A stretch of 64,000 nucleotides of DNA, from NCBI GenBank assembly GCA_033977485.1, contig CM066989.1, positions 96,119,887 through 96,183,886 of the forward strand, read 5' to 3'. A model generated the notes under the pieces. It had not been told where the DNA came from and did no database searches. It saw only the letters and a program-made list of their open reading frames with translations. Made by a program: the position numbers and the translations under genes. Origin of the DNA: Hydrangea macrophylla. Its lineage: Eukaryota; Streptophyta; Magnoliopsida; Cornales; Hydrangeaceae. This document shows, in pieces, positions 12,034 to 23,360 of the stretch (the first letter of the stretch is position 1; every line of letters begins with the position of its first letter).

Positions 12034-12045
12034 GCTCTGATACCA
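12034..12045 (-). promoter_or_regulatory. Primer binding site of the family A element (tRNA-Met)
   Basis: The minus strand reads TGGTATCAGAGC six bases after the LTR edge at 12052, the standard spacing and sequence for a Ty3/gypsy element primed by initiator tRNA-Met. It fixes the orientation (minus) and identifies 12052-14270 as the 5' LTR. Confidence 0.85.
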
Positions 12046-12051
12046 AAAATT

Positions 12052-13493
12052 TGTCACACCCCAACCTGCCCCCGCGAGCTAGGACACGTGTAACAAAGAG
12101 TTACCCAAAACAAAACACCCCTTATTAGCAATAAAATAAGAGTTAAACATAGTAAAAGGAATTCATTAGCTTAATCCGGCCAAAGGGTAAAATAGTCATT
12201 AAGAAAATATAGTCAAATTTGATATCAAAAGATACCCCTTTGAGTCTTGGTTCCAACACAAAAAATGGCGTACGAATCCAAATTTTCCAAAAAGAGTTAT
12301 GTCCGTTTCCGTAAAAGTTGGTAGGCCAAATATAGACCTGCGGATTCTGCAGATCAAATTTTTACACCAATTTTCCCTGTTTAAGAGTTAAAAATATGAC
12401 CAAACCAAATTACTCATACAAACCCATTGTCATCCAATACCAACTGATCCACTAGCATATTCATAGCACCTTGAAACTAAAAAGAGATTAAACTAGTTTA
12501 TTACAAAATTCTTACACTGTCTTATCTCAATTCCAAAACATAAAATATGAGTTTTTATTTACAAATTAAGCAACTGACTCTCAACCCAACTGAGTATGCC
12601 CACAAACACCGTATTAACATATACAACAAAAGAAACATACTCCCAAGTTGTCCAGAACCCCGTGGTTTAACGCTTCTTACCGTGATGCTCATCTGAACCT
12701 GCGTGGTCATTAGCCACAAAATTGACTAAGCTTTCGCTCAGTGAGTACGTGGAACTAATCATACAATTGGAGTATTTAATGAATCATAACACCAATTATG
12801 CAATCACAACAATGAATGGTCGCAAGCGTGTCAAGTAATCAATCACCATCGTTCTGCACCCCTAATTCTGGGCCATTCTAACTTTTTCTATCGCATAGAG
12901 CGAAATTACCCTCATTCATTTGTGACCATAGTCAATTCGTTGTGGTCGTCACCACTATCCCCTTTTCTCTACGGATTTCACCATCTCTCGGTCCCTTATA
13001 CATGGGCTAAATAATGGTGATTATCACTTGAGACCCTTTGACCCAAATAAGCATATAAGCAACTCAACATGTCAACATGGCAATTTCATCATTTTGGACA
13101 TGTTAAACAATAAACATTCACATGTTTTTCTACTTAATCACAATTAAGCATTTTAAAGTATTTAATAACAAATAAATAACATTAAATATCCAATTTTGGG
13201 ATTAGGACACTCACCTCTACGAATAACCAAATAAGCCTAGAAACCCTAAATTTTTCCTAGATCTAGCCTAAATATGAACCTGTAGTTAATCCTACACAAT
13301 TTTGGTAAACTAAATGTTACCAATCCATTTGGGGATACAAAAAATCTATTGATTAAACCCAAATTAAAGTATACCATAAGGTTATGCTTACTCCCACAAG
13401 TCCAAATATAACTTCGTATCGCGATTTGGGCAACATACGACGAAGCTAGAGCGTCGAAAATGTGAAACCTTCACTTTCCTCCTCTCTTCTCGT

Positions 13494-13539
<46 letters not shown>

Positions 13540-14270
13540 TGCTTCTATTTTTTTTTTAATCCTTTCCTAGGTCTTAACTAATATGTATAATATACATAAA
13601 TAGATATATGTATTATATACCACACACGGTGCCGCCAAACACAAACACACACTCACTTTTTTTTGTTTTTGGTCCTTTTCTTTTCTTTTTTTCTTTTCTA
13701 ATGACTTAAGAGTCAAATGGAATATTCCTTAGAATATTCCCTAGCTTTGGTCTATTTTCATTTACACCCCCAATCTTCCTAACTTCTATTATGAAAAGTC
13801 CAAACAACTTTATATTAACTATCCAATATCTAAGTGGGTCTATATCTATGTCACGCACAGGTCCCAAATATCATATAAAGACACTAATTGGCCTACTAAT
13901 TATCCCACGTGCTCAAGTACGCCCTCACAAGGATACCCAAACTAGTCACATAAATAAACATGAACAATAAAAGAATATTAAAACACTTAACATTTCATCA
14001 ATTAAATAATCATATGGCATCAACATGTATTATAATATACACATTTACATTTACATGTTTACCATTTAATCACAAAAATGCAACTAAATACAATTTACCA
14101 AATCTGGACCTCCTGTGGATCCCGTTTCACATTTGTCCGACTATGCCCTTAATCAACAACTTATCACATCGGGGTAATTGGGACTTATCCAAATTATCAC
14201 ATGCAATTATTTATATTAATTAATGCATGCAAAATAATATTATTACCATTTTACGGGTACGGGTATTACA
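12052..14270 (-). mobile_element. 5' LTR of the family A element
   Basis: Bounded by TGTCACACC (12052) and GGGTATTACA (14270) on the plus strand, that is TGTAATACCC...GGTGTGACA on the minus strand, with TG/CA ends. The priming site abuts it on the left. It contains a CT tract at 13496-13534, read as GA on the element strand. The length of about 2.2 kb is usual for Tekay/Del-type LTRs. Similarity to 1-857 supports the LTR call; open frames such as 13960-14223 are not genes. Confidence 0.8.
13496..13534. repeat. (CT)n microsatellite in family A LTR
   Basis: About 19 uninterrupted CT dinucleotides inside the LTR. The partner LTR has only a weak CT-rich stretch at 233-265, so the tract expanded in this copy. 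Confidence 0.9.
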
Positions 14271-14471
14271 ATAGGGGTCAGTACGGTCATGTTGGTATAG
14301 ATTTTATAAGCTATGGTTGAGTTTCAGATTTTGAGCTCTCAAGGAGCTTCAATGGTGGTCTCAGTTAAACCAGGGCCTAAGGCTCTGTTTGGTTCATGTC
14401 TGGGGGTCTGAGTGCATGTGTGAGATTTATAATATATACATAAATAAAACAGAGGGGGGTGTAGGGGGGTT

Positions 14472-14543
<72 letters not shown>

Positions 14544-15169
14544 AGTCTTCTCCTTCTTCTCTAGTCTATCTCGCTCTTCTCTGGTCCTTCTCCTTCTATG
14601 AGTTGCAAAGAATGAGTGTGTTGGTTTTTGAAGGGCAGAGAGATGTGAGGGTGGTGTTTGGTTTGCTTATGCTTTCTTGTTTCTCTCGGTGACTTTCTCT
14701 CTCTCTATGGTCTCCTATATATACATAAACACAGCATATGCTTACATGCATATATACACAGATTTGTATATCTACAAGAATGGCTGGAAGGGATGGAGAG
14801 GGATTGATTTGAGAGGGAGGGATTGAGGGGGAATATCCGATAGTTTAGGAAGGGGATAAATGTCCGGTGGTTAGGAGAGGGATGCGGGGGGGGGGGGAGA
14901 GATTGTTCAATAGGTATAGGGTGGTTACTACTTAGGTATCCTAGGTTGTACTTGCATCCTTAAATTTATGGAATCTTGTTCTTGTCTATAACCACGTGCT
15001 GTGTAGTCCAGGTTTTATAAGACTTTACGGGTTTGCGTGACAAAGCAGTCCGGGTCTGTAATTACTGTCTAAGCTTACTAATTTATAAACACGTATAATA
15101 TATATATAGAATACTGGAAATATGAAGAAAAAAAATATGGGAGCTTATTTTATTAATATAGGAATTACA
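14271..15169 (-). mobile_element. 3' LTR (partial) of Tekay/Del chromovirus
   Basis: On the minus strand the chromodomain tail is followed by GATGA and then TGTAATTCC at 15169, the usual place for a 3' LTR start; the purine run before it (TTTAATAGGTGGTAGATGA) is a weak polypurine tract. The sequence to 14271 has no coding potential and holds a long CT tract and a G run. Where it meets the family A LTR at 14270/14271 no clear terminal CA is visible, so the far end is unresolved or cut. Confidence 0.55.
14476..14539. repeat. (CT)n microsatellite
   Basis: About 32 CT dinucleotides, followed by a CT-rich imperfect run to about 14600. A second low-complexity tract, a run of G, lies at 14886-14899. 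Confidence 0.9.
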
Positions 15170-15184
15170 TCATCTACCACCTAT

Positions 15185-17026
15185 TAAAGGTTTCGTCCCC
15201 GAAATCAAAGCTAGCTATATATTGAAAAGGAAATTTCTCGTGCACTTCTGATTCTAGGTCCCAAAAGGCTTCACGCTCATCATGATGCTTCCACTGGACT
15301 TTCACTAAAGGGATCTCCTTAGTTTCTTAACTCCTTATTCCATAATCTTCACCGATTCTTCGTTGTAAGTCACATTGTCGTTCACTTCGATATCTGTGAA
15401 GTTGATCTCGTGAGATGGATAGTGCACGACTCTCCACAGCATGCTGATATGAAAGACATTATACACTCCTGACATCTTGGGTGGCAGTGAAAGTCTATTG
15501 GCAACTTTTTCCACGCGTTCTAGAATTTCGATTTTGAATGGCTTGATGTAACGTAGAGAAAGCTTTCCTCTCTTTTGTCCAAATCTGACAACACCTCATA
15601 TCGGGGACACTTTTAGGAATATGTGATCTCCGACACTGAATTCCAAGTCCTTTCGGTGTTTATCTACGTAGCTTTATTGTCTACTCTGTGCTGCTTTCAT
15701 CTTTTCTTTGACGATATTGATCTTTTCATTCATCTCTCGAACCAAATCAGGTCCTAGAAGTTTGTCATCTCCAACTTTTGCCTAGCAACAAGGCAATTAT
15801 CATGGTCTTCCATATAGGGCCTCGAATGGTGCCATCCCTATGCTTGAATGGTAGCTATTGTTGTATGCGAACTCTATCAATGGCAGGTTATCTTCCCATG
15901 AACTTTCAAAATCTATAGCACGGGTTCGGAGCATGTCTTGCATTACTTGATTGACTCTCTCAGTTTGTCCATTGGTTTGGGGGTGAAATGCTGAACTTAA
16001 CTTCAACGAAGTCCCTAGTGTTGTTTGTAAGCTTTCCCAAAATCCTGACGTGAAATGCAAATCGTGGCCCAACACGATTGACACAGGCACTCCGTGTAAT
16101 CAAACAACTTATTATATATGCATCCTACTCAATTTCTTGACCGGGCAAGTCATGCTACAAGCGATAAAATGAGACAATTTGGTGAGTCGATCCACGATCA
16201 CCTAAATAGTGTCATGGTTCTATTGTGATCTTGGCATTCCTACGATGAAATCCATCGTGATGTGTTCCCATTTCCATCCAGGAACTAGTAGTGGTTGTAA
16301 TAATCCTCCTGGCTTTTGATGTTTAGCTTTAACTTGCTTGCAGGTCATACATTTGGATATGTGATCCGCTACTTCTCTCTTCATTCCTTTCCACCAGAAG
16401 TTTCTCTTTAAATCCTTGTACATTTTTGTTCCTCCGGGATGAATAGTCATCCTTGATTTGTGCGCATCATACAATATATCATTCCTCAGGTTGTCCTCAT
16501 TGGGCACACTGTGGCATCTAAATCCTCTATCTACTCCTATATTCCATTCGGCGAGGTCCTTTGTCAATGCTTTCTCAAACTATTGACATAGTCCTTCATC
16601 CTTTCCTTGAGCTTCGAGGATAGGATTTATAAGCATTGGTTGTACCACAAGACATCCGAAGAGTCGTCCATCAGTTGACTCGGTAATCTGGAGATCAAAT
16701 TCTACTAATGTCTCCAATGTTTTCCACTCCTTGACCATAAGAGATGATACGGTGAGCTTACAGGATTTTAACTTAGTGCATCATCAACAAATTTTGCTTT
16801 ACCAGGGTGGTACTGTAGAGTGAAATCGTAGTCCTTTAACAATTCCATTCAGCATCGCTATCTTATGTTTAATTCCTTCTGAGAGAATAGGTATCTCAGG
16901 CTTTTGTGATCTGAAAATAGATCGAATTTCTCTCCGTAGAGGTAGTGTCTCCAAATCATGAGTGCAAAGATGATTACAGCTAGTTCGAGATCGTGCGTAG
17001 GATAGTTAAGCTCATGTGGTTTCAAT
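15185..17026 (-). pseudogene. Tekay/Del pol, downstream part: RNase H end, integrase, chromodomain
   Basis: Reading leftwards from 17026 on the minus strand, an RNase H carboxy part appears ([19 protein letters not shown], then [12 protein letters not shown]). The integrase zinc finger follows at 16567-16220 with its H..H..CMTC residues, then DFIVGMPRS with the first catalytic Asp. At 16090-15800 the core continues with HPQTNGQTERVNQ (catalytic Glu) and IEFAYNNSYHSSIGMAPFE. A chromodomain-like end (KEIPLVKVQW..H) follows near 15250-15330. The family signature where the second Asp normally sits is altered (VLGHDLHFTS). Several stops and frameshifts break it. The upstream half of the same pol lies at 40786-43174. 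Confidence 0.8.
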
Positions 17027-17308
17027 TGTCATGATTTATATATGTAATGTTTTGAAAAATTTTATTAAGGGTAATTTGGTAAATTGGTGGCCAATGTATG
17101 GATCCAATTTGAACTTGTACATTTTAATCCCTAACATTTGGTTTTGTGGTATCACATTTGCATTTAATTTGGCACATGTTTGTGTATAGATGCTTATGTG
17201 TGTGTGTGTATGTGTGTGTGTAACTTGAGGGACCCAACCCCCAACTAACACCAAAGCTTCTTTAGGAAGCTTGCCCTTTTCTTTCTCTTCCTCTCCCTCA
17301 CCATCCGG

Positions 17309-17342
<34 letters not shown>

Positions 17343-17854
17343 TCTTTTCTTCTTTTCTCTCTACATTTCTCTTTCTCTCTCAATGATGGAAGACAAAACC
17401 CCCATGGAAGCTTTAACCTTAACGCTTCATTTTGAGGACCTTCAAGCCATTTTCGGAGCATTAAGAGCAAAAATGATCACCTCGACAAGGGCTACGCTTG
17501 GGTACCATTTATTTTGACATCCATGACCATTTTGGGATTTCTCTTCTCTCTCCATAGGGCTTGTTTGGGTGCTTCTTTTTCAAGGACACCAAGGTAGAAT
17601 TTATTACCTAAATATTTTGTAAAGTTCATGCCTACTACGAATTTTTTTGTGATTTTGAAAGTTAGGATTTGGAATGGGTTCAAGGTTAAATCCTCCATAG
17701 CTTAAGTGTATGTTGATGAGCTTGATTAAATGTTTAAAATATTATTAATTGGTTATTTAATTAATTGATTAAATGTTTATCAATTTGGGGTGAAAGCATA
17801 ATTATTTGACTATGTGCTTATGTGTTTAGTCTTTGGGTTGAAAATATGTGTTAT
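17027..17854 (+). mobile_element. Family B LTR, left part (split by the Tat element)
   Basis: Starts TGTCATGATT inside the RNase H region of the Tekay element. It resembles the LARD LTRs at 45090 and 52465: 'tggtatcacatttgcattta', a TG microsatellite, then a CT/GA-rich block (17310-17375). It is interrupted at 17855 by the Tat element and resumes at 39514. Open frames on the minus strand here (17036-17470, 17492-17698) are low-complexity translations of the LTR. Confidence 0.7.
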
Positions 17855-18120
17855 TGTAGACACCCCGATTTTGACCGACCATCGAATTTAGGAGAGCGTC
17901 ACCTCCACATCCGATGATGATAAGGACCGAAAGATTCGAAGTATTCCAAGCTCTTCAGAAAGTTCTCCAAACGCAATAAAATTTCACAAAAAGAAGGAAA
18001 TACCAGGTATTTAGGAGAATTCAGGGATAAAACATCATTTTTGGAAAAGATCTTCGAAAATAAGTTTCTTTAAGAAAAAGGAGGAAAGAAAAGACCTAAA
18101 AAGGGAAGTTCAACAAAAAT

Positions 18121-18458
18121 CGGCACACGGCAGTATTTTGCGGCACTCAGTGAGTGCCGAACGGCATTCGGTGAGTGCCGAACGGCAGTCACAGAATGCC
18201 GGTCCGGCATTTACTGAGTGCCGCCGACATTTTCTGACTGTCGTTTGCTTTTAAAGTCCGTATTTTGTGTTGCAATACGTACATGTATGCGGATAAAAAC
18301 AAAAAACTGATAAAGTAAGGTTGACAAAAATGCGACAATCAATAATTTGGCGCGGCACTTACTGAGAGCCGCGCGGCAGTCATGGAATGCCGCCGCGGCG
18401 TTCACGGAGTGCCGCATCGGCATCCACTGAATGCCGCAAAAGATTTTTGACTACCGCC
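18121..18458. promoter_or_regulatory. Palindrome cluster in the Tat 5' LTR
   Basis: Two groups (18121-18242 and 18350-18458) of short imperfect palindromes built from CGGCAYTC and its complement GARTGCCG, for example GGCACTCAGTGAGTGCC near 18141. At least nine pairs are present, each able to form a small hairpin or bind a dimeric protein. The cluster ends about 110 bases upstream of the TATA box. The same motif recurs at 30526-30660, 34380-34515 and in the 3' LTR (36270-36400, 36973-37075). Confidence 0.8.
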
Positions 18459-18566
18459 CTGTGCAGCAGTCTGTCTATTTTCAGGAAGTACGTATTGTAC
18501 CACCAAATGAGACATTTACACCTGTCTTTTACTCCGAATTCACTGAAAATACTTGGTAATTTTGTC

Positions 18567-18574
18567 TATAAAAG
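18567..18574 (+). promoter_or_regulatory. TATA box of the Tat LTR promoter
   Basis: TATAAAAG in an otherwise unremarkable context, downstream of the palindrome cluster; transcription would start near 18600. The copy in the 3' LTR is at 37183-37190. Confidence 0.65.
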
Positions 18575-20897
18575 AGGGAGGATCTTCTTTGGGAGAGAGA
18601 CACAAAAAAAAGAGAGGAGAATATACACAAACAATATACAAGAAATCACTACCACTACACTAACATATTTTTTAGAGAGAAGAGCTTGGAAGATCTTCAA
18701 AGGGGAAAAGCTTTGAGAATAGTTTGGAGGTGATCCTCTAACCACAAATTGTTTTTTTTCTTTTTCATTCTTTTGAACTTCTAATCTCAAAACTACTTGG
18801 TCCTTTGATTAAACTTTTTAGAAGCTTTACTAGGGAACTTCAAACTTTAATTGCCTTCTCTTTTAGTTCCTTCTTTTCTTCCTCTTTTGTTTATATTTCT
18901 CTCTTGAGATTCTTGGAAGTCTTCTATACTTCACTTGAATCTCATGAGTTGGATCCCTTGATTCCATGTGAGCTTGTGCTTTCCATGAGAGTCAAGGTTG
19001 ATCATCCTTTATATAAGAGCAAGTAAATGAATCTAAACCCCCACCATGGTTTGGGATTCTTTGACTTAAGGTTTCATGGAATCCCCTTCCATATTCCTTG
19101 AAAACCTATGAGTATTAGCTATTTTTTTTGTACTTCTCTTGAGATTCTTGAAGGTTCATGAGTATTAGCCATATCTTCATCTCCAATGACCATCAAGTGA
19201 TAGGAGAAAGTAGTTTGAGTCTAAGCCCATCTCCATGGTTTGGATTCATTATCTTGAGATTTCATGAAGTCTATTCATACTTCATTTGAAATCTACAAAT
19301 ATAAAGGTCTTTAGTCTCCAATGACCATCAAATGGTAGGAGAAAATGGTTTAGAGTAAGTCCAACTTCATGGTTTAATAGTTGGAGTTAACAAATAAAAG
19401 TTGAACTTGACAACGAAACAGTGGGTTCATAAACCGGTTTTGATCAAAGATTTTTAGTTCGAAATTAGACCGTTGAAACTGAATGAAACCAACGGGAAAG
19501 TGTCAATAACACAATGTTTTACCACTGCAATTTTTGTTTTAAGGAAATTTCATGTCTAAAGTGGTTTGGTCATGAGTTTTATAAAGTCCCTACAATCTGT
19601 CCAGAATTTCAGAACAGTGACCTCTTTTGAAATAAGTAAATTAAAACCTTAATAAAGTATTTGTGACCCAAAATAATTTTTTCTAAGTAGATTAATGTGT
19701 TAGGAAGTCACCCTAAAAAGAACAAAGCATTTCTGATCTTTTTGCTATTTTTAGAAAATCGTGCAAGAACTCTGGACAGAAGGTTATAGAATGCTGAGTG
19801 ATGTCTGGTTTTTGTCCAATTCTCGGAGATCCAAATGTTGAAACTTTGATTTCTTTTTTGGGTTAAAAATTAGACACACAGAGGCATCTTGTGTCCAAAA
19901 TTCATCAAGATCAAACCACGGGAACCATGCTTTTTAATTTTTTTAAAGTTACGATCTGCTCTCAGCAATTTCCAGAATTCTGCAATAGTTTTCATCAATC
20001 TTATGAATAATGGCTTAGATGAAATTTTCATGAGTCAAGGTTCAAACCATGTTCCAATAATGATTAGTTAAGCTTGAATTCAAAGTTTAAGTGATCTAAA
20101 TCACCGAGTATTTCATAATTTATTTTTGTTCATGTACATATTCATCCATATGACTTGACACTTGTAATTAGGATTTATTTACTTTAGATTCAATTGCATT
20201 TGATAGATTTAAGTTAGAAATTTAGAATGGTTATTCCTAACTTCATATCTTGTATATCATGTGGACTAACCTTTTGTTTTGTAGCGCTATTAAGGTATGA
20301 TTTCTAGGACTCCTCTTTAGTTTATTTTAAATTCTTGATTTTATTAATTTTTCAACCCCATGCGCGACACATTAGAATTAGGATCTTGCCTTATGTGTAT
20401 ATGTGATTAGAGACCCTTTTTAGGATTTTCTTTTGTTTGTATGCATTGCACGTTTAATATCGCTGCTGGATCCCGGGTAAGTTCTCTTGTTCCCTATTGC
20501 ATATCACATTGCTTGCTACTTGAAATATGTGGCTTATGAATGATATTTTGTCATTAGCAATTTAACACCCCTTGGACATGCTTTTGTAATATATATGTAT
20601 ATATGTATTAGTTGAGGGCATGCTTAGATTAATAAATTTGATTAAAAGGATGTTGAGTAGAGGCCTATCGCAAGATAGGATGAGAGAGGGTGTTTTAGTC
20701 CGACGGGCTCCTTCCTCTCTCATTCCATAATCCCCGGACCTAGTTAATCTCTGGTTTCTGAAAGATCAGTTTGCTTTAAAAATTGGTTCTTAATTTTCCT
20801 TTTAAAAATTAAGTGGCGACTCATTTGTTTTAAATTTGAAATTTAAAAGAATTTTAAAATAAAAGCTGTGGGTAAGAAAACTGCGATATCCACAATC

Positions 20898-20947
20898 TGG
20901 CGACTCTGCTGGGGATCGAACCCAGAATCTCTGGTTTCGCAGACCAG
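20898..20947 (+). promoter_or_regulatory. Extended primer binding site: complement of the 3' half of tRNA-Arg
   Basis: TGGCGACTCTGCTGGGGA (20898-20915) starts three bases after the LTR end and is the usual Ogre-type tRNA-Arg priming site. The match continues: read on the minus strand, 20947-20898 gives an anticodon stem CTGGT/ACCAG around loop CTGCGAA (anticodon GCG), a five-base variable region, a T-arm CTGGGTTCGATCCCCAG and an acceptor strand ending CCA. Identity with plant tRNA-Arg (which normally has ACG) stops at the 5' edge of the anticodon stem. Confidence 0.85.
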
Positions 20948-22151
20948 GATTCTGATTTTGGGTTCACTTGAGGATTAGACTTGAAAAATATCCTTTTTAT
21001 CGAATTTATTAATCTTTGTGTGCCTGTTGCATTTCACTTGCATGTCCAGCCAGTCGATTGCACGGAACTATGACCTTGGAGGCTCGGGGCAACCCGGTCG
21101 GTCAAGTCATCATGGGACTGTGTGATCACCCTTGATCTCGTACCATGATTTGGTATATTAAGCGTCCTATCGGATGTGTGTCAAGGGTCCCTTATTTGAC
21201 TAAAATCCAGCTTTTGCACAATAGTTTCTATAGAACCTTTCAATCTTAGGAAATCAACTCTTGATTAGGATTATATGCTAGGAAGTTTTGTATGCCCGGA
21301 GGGGATTACTTGAGATGATGATGATACTTGCTTGATGAAGGATGTATAATATTTTTAATCGCCTTTTAGCAATTTCTCCCCGTGTTCCATGACATTTGGA
21401 TAACATGCTGAACCCTGATTATAATATTATACTCCTTATATCATGTTTAGCTAAGCATCATTGACCTTGTATGTATCCAAATTCATGGAAAGTACGGCGA
21501 TAATCCGGTCATGTGATCCCCCTACCCAAAGAATTTCTTTTTCCAAGGTTTTCATTCACCCTTCCAAAAAAATCTTTTTTCTCCTTTTAATTAAAATTCC
21601 CAAACTAACCTTTGTTAAGGCATATTTTCACTTGATCATCTTCAAAAGAAATAAATTCGAAAATCCTTGAAATTATTTTGGGAAGAATGATTTTCGGAAT
21701 AAAAACCCAATCATTTTTTTGTTTAACACCCTCAAAAGCATTCTCAAGCATTGTTTTCAAAAGCCTTTTTACTCCAAAAGATGCTTTTCAAATGAATTTT
21801 GAAAATTTTGGAATATCCAACCTTTGAGAGGGTAGTGAGATCACAATGAGAGGAGAAATTAGCGCACTTGACATGGGTGAGGATCTTATGTGCTTATGTG
21901 CTTATCTGTTAGGATTACGATTTTCTCTTTTTTTGGCATATAGAGCAGGCACACACGCACACATGCATTGCATCCGCGTGACATACAAAGGGAAAGTTTT
22001 TTTTAATGTCTTTGTGTGATAAAAGGAAGATAAAAAAAATTTAAAAGGAAAAATTTCAAAATTTGCTGTAGGAGCGAAAATAGCATCTAGATCAAGTCAA
22101 GCCTGGTTTAGGGATCCCACGGCGAGGCTGGTAAGAAGAGAAGGCACTAAC
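20948..22151 (+). other. Untranslated leader of the Tat element
   Basis: About 1.2 kb between priming site and gag. It opens with GATTCT and GGGTTC (20948-20965), which pair with AGAATC and GAACCC inside the tRNA-like segment and extend its hairpin. Only short motif-free frames are present (21461-21670), so there is no upstream ORF1 of the kind described for Ogre. Confidence 0.6.
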
Positions 22152-23360
22152 ATGACTGAGGAAAGAAACAACGAGGAAATGGCTGGGCTAAGAACACCGG
22201 TAGAACAACAAGCGGAGCAAATGAGGCGACAGGCCGAAAACATGAACCGCATGATGGGGATGATAGAAGAGCTGAATCGCCGACCACCACCTGTAATTCC
22301 ACCTGTTATGGACCCACCTTTGGGAGGAGGGGAGGGAGATTGGTTTGATGATCAGGAGGCACAATGGACTGATGCACTACGGGCCAACAGAGACAGAGAG
22401 AAAGCTAAGAAGGAGAAGCTACTAATCGAGAAAATAGAGAAGTTGGAAAGGGTAATGCGCAAGGCTCAGGTAGTTGATACCTATCTGATGGAACTGGAGG
22501 GGTTGTATGACGGAGTACGTGAGACACTGCCTGTCGGGTTTAAGATGCCAATTTTTGACAAGTTTGATGGGATCGGGAATCCTAGTAGCCATGTAAGAAT
22601 GTGTATCGGGGCTTTCCAACTAAGTGGGCTGAGCACAACCATGATGGCGGTCCTTTTCCAACAGACTTTGACCGGAGCTGCTTTGTCCTAGTATCTTACT
22701 CTCGAACCAAGCAAAACCAGGGTGTGGGAGGAAGTGATCAAAGCGTTTTTGGCACAGTACGAGTACAATCAAGATTTAGATGTCACTGTTCGAGATCTGG
22801 AGACCACTAGGCAAGGGAGCAAAGAATCATTCGCCGAATACTTGAGCAGATGGAGGGGAAAGGCAGCTAAAATGGTACAAAGGCCGTCTGAGAAGGACCA
22901 GATCCGAATGGTGATGAAGAATCTACAGCCAGTGTATTAAGAAAAGATGAGATTCCAGTCAATCAACACCTTTGCTGAGGTCTTCGATGTCGGGACAAGG
23001 ATAGAGGATGCAATCCAAGAGGGGGTAATCAAGAAAGAGGAGCAACCAAACCGGTACAGGAGGCCAAACTATGGATCCAACGGAGGACAAGCGGGAGGTC
23101 ACTCTGGCCCCACCGATGTCAATGCACTAAATGGGCCAGAAAGGAAATTCGACATAGCACCGAGGAGAGGAGGGGATAAAGCACCAAGGAAGTTCTCAGA
23201 TTTGAGAGTGTCACTTTGAACAGCCCTCGATAGACTGTTAGCAAAGGGGCATCTCTGTCAATTGGAACCTCGACCCCTACCAAGTCCGCTTCCGCCAAAT
23301 TTTCAAGGGGACCTCTTTTGCAAATTTCATTAGCAAAAGGGTCACTCAACGGATAGGTGT
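22152..23360 (+). pseudogene. Tat gag (broken by stops)
   Basis: Gag forms the cytoplasmic particle and packages the RNA. The start is ATG at 22152, followed by a Gln/Met/Arg-rich helical segment likely to be a coiled coil, then an acidic stretch. The capsid-like core includes FDGIGNPSSHVRMCIGAF, an EPS..VWEEVIKAFLAQY helix and a SFAEYLSRWRGKAAKM segment. A zinc-finger-like FCKFH..KGHSTDRC follows near 23317-23361. It is in one frame with the protease but has stops at 22689, 22938, 23217 and 23331, each one transition from a plausible sense codon. Gag and protease would thus have been one polyprotein of about 1,020 codons. Confidence 0.8.

Larger units (their letters stand above)
17855..20894 (+). 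mobile_element. 5' LTR of the Tat element
   Basis: Begins TGTAGACACCCCG and ends GATATCCACA, 3,040 bases. It holds the palindrome cluster (18121-18458), a TATA box (18567-18574) and a long transcribed part without genes. From 18001 on it matches 36154-39513, apart from a MITE in the latter. Its first 146 bases have no counterpart in the 3' LTR. Confidence 0.92.

Noticed and set aside
14389..14601. Plus-strand frame with a long Leu-Ser repeat
   Set aside because: It is the CT microsatellite translated.
18566..18790. Minus-strand frame in the Tat LTR, repeated at 37156-37407
   Set aside because: It spans the TATA box and start region in antisense, and its repetition reflects LTR identity, not gene conservation.
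20898..20947. A genuine tRNA-Arg gene on the minus strand
   Set aside because: D-arm and 5' acceptor strand are absent, the CCA is encoded, and it sits exactly at the LTR priming position.
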